Shown in pieces: positions 16,517-25,043 of a DNA stretch of 64,000 nucleotides. The stretch spans positions 868,001-932,000 of the forward strand of contig NZ_JBHSEZ010000001.1 in NCBI RefSeq assembly GCF_042653765.1, given 5' to 3'. Under the pieces are notes generated by a model, which was not told where the DNA came from, did not search any database, and saw nothing but the letters and a program-made list of their open reading frames with translations. A program made the position numbers and the translations under genes. The DNA is from Castellaniella denitrificans (GTDB taxonomy: Bacteria > Pseudomonadota > Gammaproteobacteria > Burkholderiales > Burkholderiaceae_B). The number at the start of each line of letters is the position of its first letter. Position 1 is the first letter of the stretch.

Positions 16517-17407
16517 ATGGCTTTCGATAAAAAACCCCTGCTGCGCGCCGTCCTGGGCCATTTCGGCCGCTGTTCCACCGCCGCGCGGCTGCGCTGGGGA
16601 CGCATCCTGGGATGGCTGACGCCGCGCCTGCTGCGCTCGCGCGCCCACATCGTCCGGGTGAACCTGGAACGCTGCTTTCCCGATCTGTCCCCGGCCGAAC
16701 GCGACGCCCTGGCGCGCCGCCATTTCCGCCTGCTGGCCCAGTCCTTCGTCGACCGGGGCCTGTGCTGGTTCGGCGCGCCCGAACGCATCATGGACACGGT
16801 GGAACTGCGCGGCGAACACCACCTGCAGGCGTTGCTGGACCAGGGGCGCCGCATCCTGATGTTCGCGCCGCACTTCATCGCCCTGGACGCCGCCGCCACG
16901 CGCCTGACCCTGTTCCTGAAGGAATCGGCCACGCTGTACACGCGCCAGAGCGACGCCGACGTGGACGAGATCGTGCGCCTGGGGCGCGGACGCTTCAACC
17001 AGGTCCACCTGGTCAGCCGCCACGACGGCGTGCGCGGCCTGATCCGGCACCTGCGCAAGGGCATCCCGGTGTATTACCTGCCGGACATGGACTTCGGCCG
17101 CCAGGGCAGCGCCTTCATCCCCTTTTTCGGCGTGCCCGCCGCCACCCTGCTGTCGGCCGCCCAGATCGCCGCCTCCTGGGATGCGGTGGTGGTGCCGGTC
17201 ATCAGCCGCCTGGACCCCGACACGGGCCGCTACCGGGTGGACGTCGGCCCGCCGGTGGAGCACTTCCCCGGCGACGATGGCCCCGAAGCCGCCACCGCCC
17301 GCCTGAACCGCCTGATCGAAGACGAAGTCCGCCGCGACCCGGCCCAATACTACTGGGTACACCGGCGTTTCAAGACCCGGCCTGAGGGGGAGCGGGGGTT
17401 TTACTGA
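16517..17407 (+). CDS. Lipid A acyltransferase, LpxL family (second copy)
   Basis: 296 residues, ATG 16517. The catalytic HX4D/E motif reads HFIALD near residue 115, and the second conserved block reads LPDMDFGRQGSAFIPFFGVPAAT near 190, differing from the first copy, so the two likely place acyl chains at different positions or with different chain lengths. Acts at the cytoplasmic face of the inner membrane in lipid A maturation. In related genomes the next core gene is dapF; here an IclR-pcaIJF block intervenes. Confidence 0.88.
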   Translation: MAFDKKPLLRAVLGHFGRCSTAARLRWGRILGWLTPRLLRSRAHIVRVNLERCFPDLSPAERDALARRHFRLLAQSFVDRGLCWFGAPERIMDTVELRGEHHLQALLDQGRRILMFAPHFIALDAAATRLTLFLKESATLYTRQSDADVDEIVRLGRGRFNQVHLVSRHDGVRGLIRHLRKGIPVYYLPDMDFGRQGSAFIPFFGVPAATLLSAAQIAASWDAVVVPVISRLDPDTGRYRVDVGPPVEHFPGDDGPEAATARLNRLIEDEVRRDPAQYYWVHRRFKTRPEGERGFY

Positions 17408-17443
17408 TGCGCCATCATCTCCAACATCTGATTTCAACAGACG

Positions 17444-18256
17444 CTACGACCGCTGCCGCAGCGCCTGATTGATCTGCCGTGCGGCTTCGCGCAATGATGG
17501 CAGGCAGGCATCCAGCATGGCCTCGCGCGAATAGCGGCTGGTGTGGCTGCTGACATTCATCGCACTGATCACACGGCCGCCGCGGTCCATCAGGGGCACA
17601 GCCACGGACTGCAGGCCCGGTTCGAGTTCCTGGGCCACACAGGCATAGCCATCGGCGCGGATGTCGGCCAACATGCGTTTCAGCACGCATGGATCCGTCA
17701 CCGTGTCCGGCGTGTAGGCACGGATGTCGCTGGCGGCCAGCACCCGATCCTGCTCGGATTCGGGCCGACCGGCCAGCAGCACACGGCCCATCGAGGTCAC
17801 CCAGGCCGGCAGCCGGCTGCCGACCGCCAGGTTGATGGTCATGACACGATGGGTGGCCACACGCAGAATGTAGATGATGTCTTCACCGTCCAGCACCGAC
17901 ACCGAGCAGGACTCACCGGTAGCTTCGGCCACGGCCTCCATATAAGGTTGCGCCAGATCCCACAGCGGCGTCGCCGACAAATAGGCATACCCTAGTTCGA
18001 GAATGCGCGGCGTCAAGGCGAACCGGCGATCATGGATTTCGACATAGCCCAGATGCGCCAGCGTCAGCAGGATGCGGCGCGCGCCGGCGCGCGTCAGCCC
18101 CGTGACGGCGGCGACTTCGGACAAGGTCATGCTGGGCCGTTGCGGCCCGAAAGCACGAATGACCGACAAGCCCCGCGCAAACGATTGCACATAGCTGTCG
18201 CCAGGCGTGCGCGTCCGGCCGGCGGTCTCATCCTGCGTATTACGTTCATCCGTCAT
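17444..18256 (-). CDS. IclR family regulator (PcaR/PcaU/PobR-like)
   Basis: 270 residues from ATG 18256 (an in-frame TTG at 18292 is further upstream). N-terminal winged helix-turn-helix about residues 20-80 (LSEVAAVTGLTRAGARRILLTL) and C-terminal effector domain with the typical ESCSVSVLDGEDIIYILR segment near 120. IclR regulators of this subgroup activate or repress beta-ketoadipate genes in response to the pathway metabolite. It is divergent from pcaIJF and separated from it by 155 nt containing a three-half-site operator, so pcaIJF is its probable target. The name pcaR would be reasonable but is not proven. Confidence 0.85.
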   Translation of the reverse strand: MTDERNTQDETAGRTRTPGDSYVQSFARGLSVIRAFGPQRPSMTLSEVAAVTGLTRAGARRILLTLAHLGYVEIHDRRFALTPRILELGYAYLSATPLWDLAQPYMEAVAEATGESCSVSVLDGEDIIYILRVATHRVMTINLAVGSRLPAWVTSMGRVLLAGRPESEQDRVLAASDIRAYTPDTVTDPCVLKRMLADIRADGYACVAQELEPGLQSVAVPLMDRGGRVISAMNVSSHTSRYSREAMLDACLPSLREAARQINQALRQRS

Positions 18257-18352
18257 GGACTCTCCTGTGGGCAATGCGGACCAGGTTATCAAGCGGCACC
18301 ATGATGATCATCTTGACACACGCATCCTGCCATGAAATTATATTCATAATCC

Positions 18353-18376
18353 GAACATTTGTTCGTATATAGAACA
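18353..18376 (+). promoter_or_regulatory. Three-half-site IclR operator upstream of pcaI
   Basis: Half-sites GAACA (18353-18357), TGTTC (18360-18364) and GAACA (18372-18376): the first two form a tight palindrome, the second and third form another inverted repeat with arms TTGTTC/GAACAA around a 7-nt spacer. Three repeats of this arrangement are known for PobR/PcaU-type IclR regulators. A TTGACA hexamer lies at 18313-18318; I did not find a well-spaced -10 for it. The operator lies 36 nt before the pcaI ATG. Confidence 0.6.
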
Positions 18377-18411
18377 AATTAAATCATATCGCCAGACTTC
18401 AGGGAATACCC

Positions 18412-19110
18412 ATGATCTCTAAATTCGTATCCAGCGCCGCCGCCGCCCTCGCGGATGTGCCCGACGGCGCGACCGTCATGATCGGCGGTTTCGGCACGGC
18501 GGGTCAGCCCATGGCCCTGATCGACGCGCTGCTTGAACAAGGTGCCAAAGACCTGGTCATCGTCAACAACAACGCCGGCAATGGCGAGTCAGGTCTGGCG
18601 GCGCTGCTGGGCGCCAACCGGGTTCGCAAAATTATCTGTTCGTTTCCCCGTCAGGTCGATTCACAGATTTTCGATGGCCTGTACCGCCGCAAGGAAATCG
18701 AACTCGAACTGGTGCCGCAGGGCAACCTGGCCGAACGCATCCGTGCCGCCGGCGCGGGCATCGGCGCATTTTTTACGCCCACCGGCTATGGCACCCTGCT
18801 CGCCGAAGGCAAGGAAACCCGGGAAATCGACGGCCGTCAGCACGTTCTCGAATACCCGCTGCATGCCGACTATGCCTTGATCAAGGCGGATCGCGGTGAT
18901 CGCTGGGGCAATCTCGTCTATCGCAAGACCGCCCGCAATTTCGGTCCCATCATGGCCACGGCCGCCAAACTGACCATCGCCCAGGTCAGCCAGACGGTCG
19001 AACTGGGCGAACTCGACCCGGAAGCGGTGGTGACCCCTGGCATTTTCGTCCAGCGCGTGGTGACGGTGAACACCACAGACGACACACAACCCGCTCAAAG
19101 CGCAGCGTGA
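18412..19110 (+). CDS. pcaI: 3-oxoadipate CoA-transferase subunit A
   Basis: 232 residues, ATG 18412 with a GGGA ribosome-binding site. Subunit A of a class I CoA-transferase: glycine-rich MIGGFGTAGQPMALIDALL near residues 23-41, VNNNAGNGESGLAALL, and FTPTGYGTLLAEGKETREIDG near 120-140. Together with PcaJ it moves CoA from succinyl-CoA to beta-ketoadipate. The gene order pcaI-pcaJ-pcaF and an IclR regulator support the beta-ketoadipate assignment over acetoacetate transferase, which has very similar subunits. Confidence 0.88.
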   Translation: MISKFVSSAAAALADVPDGATVMIGGFGTAGQPMALIDALLEQGAKDLVIVNNNAGNGESGLAALLGANRVRKIICSFPRQVDSQIFDGLYRRKEIELELVPQGNLAERIRAAGAGIGAFFTPTGYGTLLAEGKETREIDGRQHVLEYPLHADYALIKADRGDRWGNLVYRKTARNFGPIMATAAKLTIAQVSQTVELGELDPEAVVTPGIFVQRVVTVNTTDDTQPAQSAA

Positions 19111-19122
19111 GGAATTGACAGC

Positions 19123-19755
19123 ATGAACAAACTGAATCGTGACCGGATGGCTGCGCGTGTCGCGCAAGACATCCCCGAAGGCGCATATGTCAATCTGGGC
19201 ATCGGCCTGCCGACCCTGGTGGCCAACCACCTGCCGGCAGACCGGGAAGTGCTGCTGCACACCGAAAACGGCCTGCTGGGGATGGGGCCGGCACCGGCCC
19301 GGGGGCATGAAGACTGGGACCTGATCAATGCCGGCAAACAGCCCGTGACGGCCCTGCCGGGCGCGGCCTTTTTCCACCATGCCGATTCTTTCGCCATGAT
19401 GCGGGGGGGCCATCTCGATATTTGCGTCCTGGGGGCCTTTCAGGTCTCGGTCCGCGGGGATCTGGCCAACTGGCATACCGGCGCACCGGATGCCATTCCC
19501 GCCGTGGGCGGCGCCATGGATCTGGCCAGCGGCGCCAAAAACGTGTTCGTCATGATGGATCTGCTGACCAAAACCGGGGACAGCAAACTGGTTGAAACCT
19601 GTACCTATCCGCTGACGGGCGTTGGCTGTGTCAGCCGCATCTACACCGACGTGGCCGTCTTCGACATCCGCAAGGACGGCGTGCACGCCTACGACCTGGT
19701 GGATGGCCTGTCCCTGGACGAATTGCAGCGCCTGTGCGGTGTACCCTTGATTTAA
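19123..19755 (+). CDS. pcaJ: 3-oxoadipate CoA-transferase subunit B
   Basis: 210 residues, ATG 19123 behind GAGGAATTG, 12 nt after the pcaI stop. The catalytic glutamate lies in HTENGLLGMGP (Glu48), and VNLGIGLPTLVAN is the conserved glycine-rich strand. Forms the active CoA-transferase with PcaI. The C-terminal segment TGVGCVSRIYTDVAVFDI is typical for subunit B. A run of seven G (19403-19409) is in frame. Confidence 0.88.
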   Translation: MNKLNRDRMAARVAQDIPEGAYVNLGIGLPTLVANHLPADREVLLHTENGLLGMGPAPARGHEDWDLINAGKQPVTALPGAAFFHHADSFAMMRGGHLDICVLGAFQVSVRGDLANWHTGAPDAIPAVGGAMDLASGAKNVFVMMDLLTKTGDSKLVETCTYPLTGVGCVSRIYTDVAVFDIRKDGVHAYDLVDGLSLDELQRLCGVPLI

Positions 19756-19813
19756 AAGCCGCCCGTACCCACCCGACCGCACGCCCGGTTTCAACGGAAA
19801 GAGAGATCCCGAT

Positions 19814-21022
19814 ATGACCCAGCAAGCCTTCATCTGCGATGCAATCCGCACACCCTTCGGCCGCTACGGCGGCGCACTGTCGTCGATCCGCGCCGATGAT
19901 CTGGCCGCCATCCCCCTCAAGGCCCTGATGGCGCGCAATCCCCAGGTCGACTGGCAGGCGATGACCGATGTCCTCTTCGGCTGCGCCAACCAGGCCGGCG
20001 AAGACAACCGCAACGTCGCCCGCATGGCGACGCTGCTGGCCGGCTTGCCGCTGGAATTGCCGGGCGCGACCATCAACAGGCTGTGCGGTTCCGGGCTGGA
20101 TGCACTGGGCACCGCCGCCCGGGCGATCAAATCCGGCGAGGCCTCACTGATGCTGGCCGGCGGCGTCGAAAGCATGAGCCGGGCGCCTTTCGTGATGGGC
20201 AAGGCCGAAAGCGCCTTCTCGCGCAACGCGCAGATCTACGACACCACCATCGGCTGGCGCTTCGTCAACAAGCTGATGAAACAGCAGTACGGCGTCGACT
20301 CCATGCCCGAAACGGCCGAACACGTCGCCACTGAATTCAAGATCAGCCGCGAAGACCAGGACCGCATGGCCTATGCCAGTCAGGCCAAAGCCGCTGCCGC
20401 ACAAAAAGCCGGCTTCTTCGATGTCGAACTGACCCCGGTCCACATCCCCCAGAGAAAAGGGGATCCGGTCGTGCTCAACCGCGACGAGCACCCGCGAGAA
20501 ACCAGCCTCGAAGCCCTGGCCAGACTGAAACCCATCGTCCGCCCCGACGGGACCGTCACCGCGGGCAATGCGTCGGGCGTCAACGATGGCGCCTGCGCAC
20601 TGCTGCTGGCCAGCGAGGCCGAGGCCGCCCGCCAGGGCCTGACGCCACGCGCACGCGTGGTCGGCATGGCGACGGCGGGGGTGCCGCCGCGCATCATGGG
20701 CATGGGTCCCGCGCCAGCCACGCGCAAAGTCCTGTCACTGACCGGCCTGACCCTGGACCAGATGGATGTGATCGAATTGAACGAGGCTTTCGCCGCCCAA
20801 GGACTGGCCGTGTTGCGCGACCTGGGCCTGGCCGACGATGATGCCCGCGTGAATCCGAACGGCGGCGCCATTGCGCTGGGCCACCCGCTGGGCGCCAGCG
20901 GGTCGCGCCTGGCGACCACCGCCATCAATCAACTGCAGCGCATCGGCGGCCGCTATGCGCTATGCACGATGTGCATTGGCGTGGGTCAAGGGATCGCCGT
21001 CATTCTCGAGCGCTGCGACTGA
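19814..21022 (+). CDS. pcaF: 3-oxoadipyl-CoA thiolase
   Basis: 402 residues, ATG 19814 with a GGAAAGAGAG ribosome-binding site. Thiolase with nucleophilic Cys91 in INRLCGSGLDA, the NEAFAAQ block near 320, GGAIALGHPLGASGSR near 350 and the second cysteine in CIGVGQGIAVI near residue 390. It cleaves beta-ketoadipyl-CoA to succinyl-CoA and acetyl-CoA, completing aromatic degradation by the protocatechuate/catechol branch. It ends the operon. No upstream ring-cleavage genes are in this window. Confidence 0.92.
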   Translation: MTQQAFICDAIRTPFGRYGGALSSIRADDLAAIPLKALMARNPQVDWQAMTDVLFGCANQAGEDNRNVARMATLLAGLPLELPGATINRLCGSGLDALGTAARAIKSGEASLMLAGGVESMSRAPFVMGKAESAFSRNAQIYDTTIGWRFVNKLMKQQYGVDSMPETAEHVATEFKISREDQDRMAYASQAKAAAAQKAGFFDVELTPVHIPQRKGDPVVLNRDEHPRETSLEALARLKPIVRPDGTVTAGNASGVNDGACALLLASEAEAARQGLTPRARVVGMATAGVPPRIMGMGPAPATRKVLSLTGLTLDQMDVIELNEAFAAQGLAVLRDLGLADDDARVNPNGGAIALGHPLGASGSRLATTAINQLQRIGGRYALCTMCIGVGQGIAVILERCD

Positions 21023-21055
21023 CGCTGTCGGCGACGGTGAAAGTGCCGGTCACCC

Positions 21056-21079
21056 CCACTGAAGCCAGGATTTCAGTGG
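21056..21079 (+). terminator. Hairpin between pcaF and dapF
   Basis: CCACTGAA (21056-21063) and TTCAGTGG (21072-21079) form a perfect 8-bp stem with an 8-nt loop, 34 nt after the pcaF stop and 3 nt before the first possible dapF ATG. There is no T tract. It may be a weak terminator for pcaIJF or it may limit access to the dapF ribosome-binding site. Confidence 0.45.
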
Positions 21080-21082
21080 ATA

Positions 21083-21964
21083 ATGTCCCCCATGATCTGG
21101 AACTTCACCAAAATGCACGGCGCGGGCAACGATTTCGTGGTCCTGGACGGCGTGCGCCAGTCCATCGACCTGACACCCGCCCGCGCCCGGGCCCTGGCCG
21201 ACCGCCATCGCGGCGTCGGCGCCGACCAGATCCTGCTGGTCGAAGACCCCCTGCACCCGGACGCGGACTTCCGCTACCGGATCTTCAACGCCGACGGCGG
21301 CGAGGTCGAGCACTGCGGCAACGGCGCGCGCTGTTTCGTGCGCTTCGTGCACGAACAGGGCCTGTCGCGGCGCAATCCGCTGCGCGCCGAGATCGCCACG
21401 GGACTGATCGTGCTGCACGAGGCCGAGGACGGCCAGGTCAGCGTGGACATGGGCCGCACCGCCTTCGCGCCTCCGGACCTGGCCTTCGATCCGTCCGGCC
21501 TGGAAACCCGCGCCTGCGGCGATGACACCCTGTACCGGCTGGATCTCCCGCCCGAGGCGGGCGAAGCCTGGTGCTCGCTGGTGGCGATCTCCAACCCCCA
21601 CGCCGTGGTCCTGGTGGACGACGTGGACACGCATCCCGTCGCCCGGACCGGTCCGGCGATCGAGTCCCATCCCCGCTTCGCCCACCGCGTCAACGCCGGC
21701 TTCATGCAGGTGCTCGACCGCCACCACATCCGGCTGAGGGTCTACGAACGCAGCGCCGGCGAGACCCTGGCCTGCGGCACCGGCGCCTGCGCCGCCGCCG
21801 TCGCCGGCATCCGGCGCGGCCTGCTGGACAGCCCGGTGCGAGTCGACACGCGCGGCGGCGTCCTGCGGATCGAATGGGACGACCGGGTCCTGCGCATGCA
21901 GGGTCCGGCGACCACGGTTTTTCATGGCCGGATCGACATCGACGCGCTGACCGCGTCCTTTTGA
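21083..21964 (+). CDS. dapF: Diaminopimelate epimerase
   Basis: 293 residues from ATG 21083; the ATG at 21092 (giving MIWNFTKMHGAGNDF) fits the usual DapF N-terminus equally well. Converts LL- to meso-diaminopimelate for lysine and peptidoglycan synthesis, using two cysteines as acid and base: Cys78 in EHCGNGARCF and the one near 231 in LACGTGACAAA. Both are present. It heads a tight + strand group with DUF484 and xerC. GC content rises again here compared with the preceding pca block. Confidence 0.95.
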   Translation: MSPMIWNFTKMHGAGNDFVVLDGVRQSIDLTPARARALADRHRGVGADQILLVEDPLHPDADFRYRIFNADGGEVEHCGNGARCFVRFVHEQGLSRRNPLRAEIATGLIVLHEAEDGQVSVDMGRTAFAPPDLAFDPSGLETRACGDDTLYRLDLPPEAGEAWCSLVAISNPHAVVLVDDVDTHPVARTGPAIESHPRFAHRVNAGFMQVLDRHHIRLRVYERSAGETLACGTGACAAAVAGIRRGLLDSPVRVDTRGGVLRIEWDDRVLRMQGPATTVFHGRIDIDALTASF

Positions 21965-21998
21965 CCGGCCGCGCCTTTTTGACTGACGGAAAGCCCAC

Positions 21999-22679
21999 AT
22001 GACGCAGGATGCCTTCACCGCCCAGGACGTGGCGGACTACCTCAGCCGCAACCCCGACTTCTTCGAGGCGCACGCCGACGTCTTCGCCTCGCTGAACGTG
22101 CCCCACCCCCACCAGGCCCGCGCGATCTCGCTCGGGGAACGGCAGATCCTGACCCTGCGCGCGCGCGTCAAGGAACACGAACACCGGCTGATGCAGCTGC
22201 TGCACAATGCCGGGGGCAACGAGCGCATCAACCAGTCGCTCATGCAGTGGTGCGCGCGCATGCTGGCCGAGCCCGACGCGGAACGCATTCCGGCCCACAT
22301 CATCCGCAGCCTGTCGGACCAGTTCGACCTGAGCGCCATCGCCCTGCGGGTCTGGGACCTGCCCGCGCTGGCGGACAGCGAATTCGCCCAGGACATCGAC
22401 TCCGGCGTCCGCGCCTACGCCGAGAGCCTGACGCAGCCCTATTGCGGCCCGCTCAAGGACCAGGAGCCCGCCCGCTGGCTGGCGTCCGAGCCCGCCTCGC
22501 TGGCGATCCTGCCCCTGCGCACGCTGAACGGCGCCGCGCCGGTCGGGCTGCTGGTCCTGGGGTCGGACGACGCCGGACGCTTCACGCCCGACATGGGCAC
22601 GGCCTTCCTGTCGCTGATCGCCTCCCTGGCGGGCGCGGCCCTGGGGCGGCTGGCCCGCACGGCGCCCGAGGCGGCCTGA
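21999..22679 (+). CDS. DUF484 (GAF-like) protein
   Basis: 226 residues, ATG 21999 with ACGGAAAG upstream. The N-terminus VADYLSRNPDFFEAHADVFASL and GERQILTLRARVKEHEHRL are characteristic of DUF484 proteins, which have a short helical part followed by a GAF-like domain. The function is unknown; the gene is nearly always found between dapF and xerC in proteobacteria, and that holds here (34 nt after dapF, 13 nt before xerC). Confidence 0.9.
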   Translation: MTQDAFTAQDVADYLSRNPDFFEAHADVFASLNVPHPHQARAISLGERQILTLRARVKEHEHRLMQLLHNAGGNERINQSLMQWCARMLAEPDAERIPAHIIRSLSDQFDLSAIALRVWDLPALADSEFAQDIDSGVRAYAESLTQPYCGPLKDQEPARWLASEPASLAILPLRTLNGAAPVGLLVLGSDDAGRFTPDMGTAFLSLIASLAGAALGRLARTAPEAA

Positions 22680-22692
22680 GCGGCGGATCGCC

Positions 22693-23739
22693 ATGAGCGC
22701 GCGTTCCGGATGCCGTCGCCCGCGCGCCGGCGTCGGGGCAGCGGCCTCCGCCGCGCGGGCGACGGCATCCGCTCCCGAAGACACCGCGCCGGACGACGCC
22801 CTGGCCGAGGCCTGGCTGTCCGAACTGGGGGCGCAGCAGCGCTATTCCGACCACACGATCGCCGCCTACCGCCGCGATCTGCGGGCGCTGCGGCAATGCT
22901 TCCCCGGCGAACCGCTGGACACGCTGGGCGAAGCCCAGATCCGCCAGGCCCTGGGACGGCTGCATGCCTCGGGACTGCAGCCCCGCAGCCTGGCGCGCGC
23001 CCTGGCCGCCTGGCGCGGCTACTACGAATGGCGGGCGCCCGCCGCCGGGCTGACACGCAATCCGGCGCACGGCGTGCGCGCACCCCGCATCCCGCACAGC
23101 CTGCCCAAGGCCCTGTCCGTGGACCAGGCCCAGGCCCTGCTGGACCGCAGCCACCTGCCGCCCGCCGAAACGCCGGTGGAACGGCGCGACATGGCCATGT
23201 TCGAGATCCTGTATTCCGGCGGCCTGCGGCTGTCGGAGCTGGTCGGCCTGGACTGGCGGCCGGTACGCGCGCCCGGCCACGTCTCGCACAGCTGGATCCA
23301 GGCCGACGAGGGCGAGGCCGTGGTCCGGGGCAAGGGCGGCAAGACCCGCATCGTGCCGCTGGGCCGCCAGGCCCTGGCCGCCCTGCGGGCCTGGCTGGAA
23401 GTCCGCGACGGGCTGCTCAACCCCAAATCCGACGAGGACGCCCAAGCCGCGCTGTTCCTGGGCGAACGCGGCCAGCGCATCGGCCCGCGCGTGGTGCAGC
23501 TGCGCCTGCAGGCCCTGGCGCAGCGCGTCGGCCTGCCGCTGCACGTGCATCCGCACAGCCTGCGGCACAGCTTCGCCAGCCACCTGCTGCAGTCCGCCCA
23601 GGACCTGCGCGCCGTCCAGGAGCTGCTGGGGCACGCCAATATTTCCACGACCCAGATCTACACCCGGCTGGATTTCCAGCACCTGGCCGCCAGCTACGAC
23701 CAGGCCCATCCCCGGGCGCGCCGCAAGACCAAGGATTGA
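22693..23739 (+). CDS. xerC: Tyrosine recombinase XerC
   Basis: 348 residues, ATG 22693. With XerD it would resolve chromosome dimers at dif during cell division. The core-binding domain is at about 35-130; the catalytic domain shows SGGLRLSELVGL (Arg), HPHSLRHSFASHLL near 288-301 (HxxR) and the nucleophile Tyr near 323 in TTQIYTRLD. The first ~30 residues are Ala/Arg-rich and unlike the usual XerC start, so a later start is possible, but no better ATG was seen. The dapF-DUF484-xerC context marks it as the housekeeping enzyme rather than a phage or integron integrase. Confidence 0.93.
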   Translation: MSARSGCRRPRAGVGAAASAARATASAPEDTAPDDALAEAWLSELGAQQRYSDHTIAAYRRDLRALRQCFPGEPLDTLGEAQIRQALGRLHASGLQPRSLARALAAWRGYYEWRAPAAGLTRNPAHGVRAPRIPHSLPKALSVDQAQALLDRSHLPPAETPVERRDMAMFEILYSGGLRLSELVGLDWRPVRAPGHVSHSWIQADEGEAVVRGKGGKTRIVPLGRQALAALRAWLEVRDGLLNPKSDEDAQAALFLGERGQRIGPRVVQLRLQALAQRVGLPLHVHPHSLRHSFASHLLQSAQDLRAVQELLGHANISTTQIYTRLDFQHLAASYDQAHPRARRKTKD

Positions 23740-23806
23740 CGCACGCCCGGGACCGCCGCGGCCCCGGGGCCACGACGCGGGCACCAGGGCCGGCTCGCGC
23801 AGGCGC

Positions 23807-24994
23807 TCAGGCCAGGAACCGGCGCGCCAGCAGCACCCAGTAAGCGGCGCCGATGGCCAGGTTCTCGTCGTTGAAGTCGTAGCCGGGGTTGTGCACCATG
23901 CAGGCGCCGGCTTCGTCGCCTTCGCCGTTGCCGATCAGCAGGTAGCTGCCCGGGCGCTTTTCGAGCATGTAGGCGAAGTCCTCGCTGCCCGTCAGGGCCG
24001 GCCCCTGGCGCTCGATCCGGTCGGCCCCGAGCAGTTCCTCGCCGACCCGGCGCGCGAACTCGGTTTCTTCCGGGCTGTTGACCAGCACGGCGTAGCCGCG
24101 CCGGTAGTCGATCTGCGCGGTCACGCCGAAGCCCTCCGCCTGGGCGTGGACCAGCGCCTCGATGCGCTGCTCGACCAGCCGGCGGACCTCGGGATCGAGC
24201 GCGCGCACGCTGAGTTCCAGGCGCGCGCTCTGAGGGATCACGTTGTTGGCATGGCCGGCGCGCAGCGCCCCCACCGTCACCACGGCGGTTTCCTGGGGAT
24301 CCACGTTGCGCGACACCACCGTCTGCAGCGCCATCACCAGGCTGGCCGCCGCCACCACCGGATCGGCGGCCTTGTGCGGCAGGGCGCCATGGCCGCCGCG
24401 GCCTTCGAGGGTGATGCCGACCTTGTCGGACGAGGCCATCATGGCCCCTTCGCGGAACACCAGCCGCCCCCGGGGCCAGCCCGGCATGTTGTGCATGGCG
24501 AAGATGGCGTCGCACGGATATTTCCGGAACAGGCCGTCGGCCATCATGCGCACGGCCCCGCTGTCGTCCGTGCCGTACTCCTCCGCCGGCTGGAAGATCA
24601 GGTTCAGGGTCCCGGAAAACCCGCCCGATTCGGCCAGCACCCGGGCCGCGCACAGCAGCATGGCCGTATGCCCGTCATGGCCGCAGGCGTGCATCACGCC
24701 CGGATGCCGGCTGGCGTACGGCAGGCCGGTCTCCTCCTGGATCGGCAGGGCGTCCATGTCGGCGCGCAGGCCCAGCGACCGGGTGCCGTCGCCCTTGCGC
24801 AGCCGCCCGACCACGCCGGTCCCGCCCAGGCCGCATTCGACCTCGTAGCCCCATGCCCGCAACCGGGACGCCACCAGTTCGGCGGTCCGATGCTCTCCGA
24901 AGGGCAGTTCGGGATGGCCGTGGATGTCCCGGCGCAGGTCGATGAATTCGCGGGCATAGGCCCGGACGGTATGCAGCAGGGGATGGTCGTTCAT
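23807..24994 (-). CDS. M20 family metallo-amidohydrolase (hippurate hydrolase-like)
   Basis: 395 residues, ATG 24994. Zinc/manganese-binding motifs of M20D amidohydrolases are in order: GLRADMDALPIQEETGLPY near 75-93, HACGHDGHTAML near 103, QPAEEYGTDDSGA near 135 and GRGGHGALPHK near 190. Such enzymes remove acyl groups from N-acyl amino acids or cleave related amides in the cytoplasm. It is followed 49 nt downstream (after MFS stop) in the same direction by being the distal gene to the MHS transporter, so transport and hydrolysis of an N-acylated compound may be linked (inference). Confidence 0.88.
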   Translation of the reverse strand: MNDHPLLHTVRAYAREFIDLRRDIHGHPELPFGEHRTAELVASRLRAWGYEVECGLGGTGVVGRLRKGDGTRSLGLRADMDALPIQEETGLPYASRHPGVMHACGHDGHTAMLLCAARVLAESGGFSGTLNLIFQPAEEYGTDDSGAVRMMADGLFRKYPCDAIFAMHNMPGWPRGRLVFREGAMMASSDKVGITLEGRGGHGALPHKAADPVVAAASLVMALQTVVSRNVDPQETAVVTVGALRAGHANNVIPQSARLELSVRALDPEVRRLVEQRIEALVHAQAEGFGVTAQIDYRRGYAVLVNSPEETEFARRVGEELLGADRIERQGPALTGSEDFAYMLEKRPGSYLLIGNGEGDEAGACMVHNPGYDFNDENLAIGAAYWVLLARRFLA

Positions 24995-25043
24995 CCGGCA
25001 CTCCGATCAAGAACAGACAACGGGAAAACGGGTCATGGCCGCC

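Noticed and set aside
18412..19755. Acetoacetate CoA-transferase (AtoDA) instead of PcaIJ
   Set aside because: Sequences are similar, but the adjacent beta-ketoadipyl-type thiolase and IclR regulator fit the beta-ketoadipate pathway better.
22693..23739. XerC as a phage or integron integrase marking a mobile island
   Set aside because: It lies in the conserved dapF-DUF484-xerC core context with no attachment repeats or phage genes nearby.
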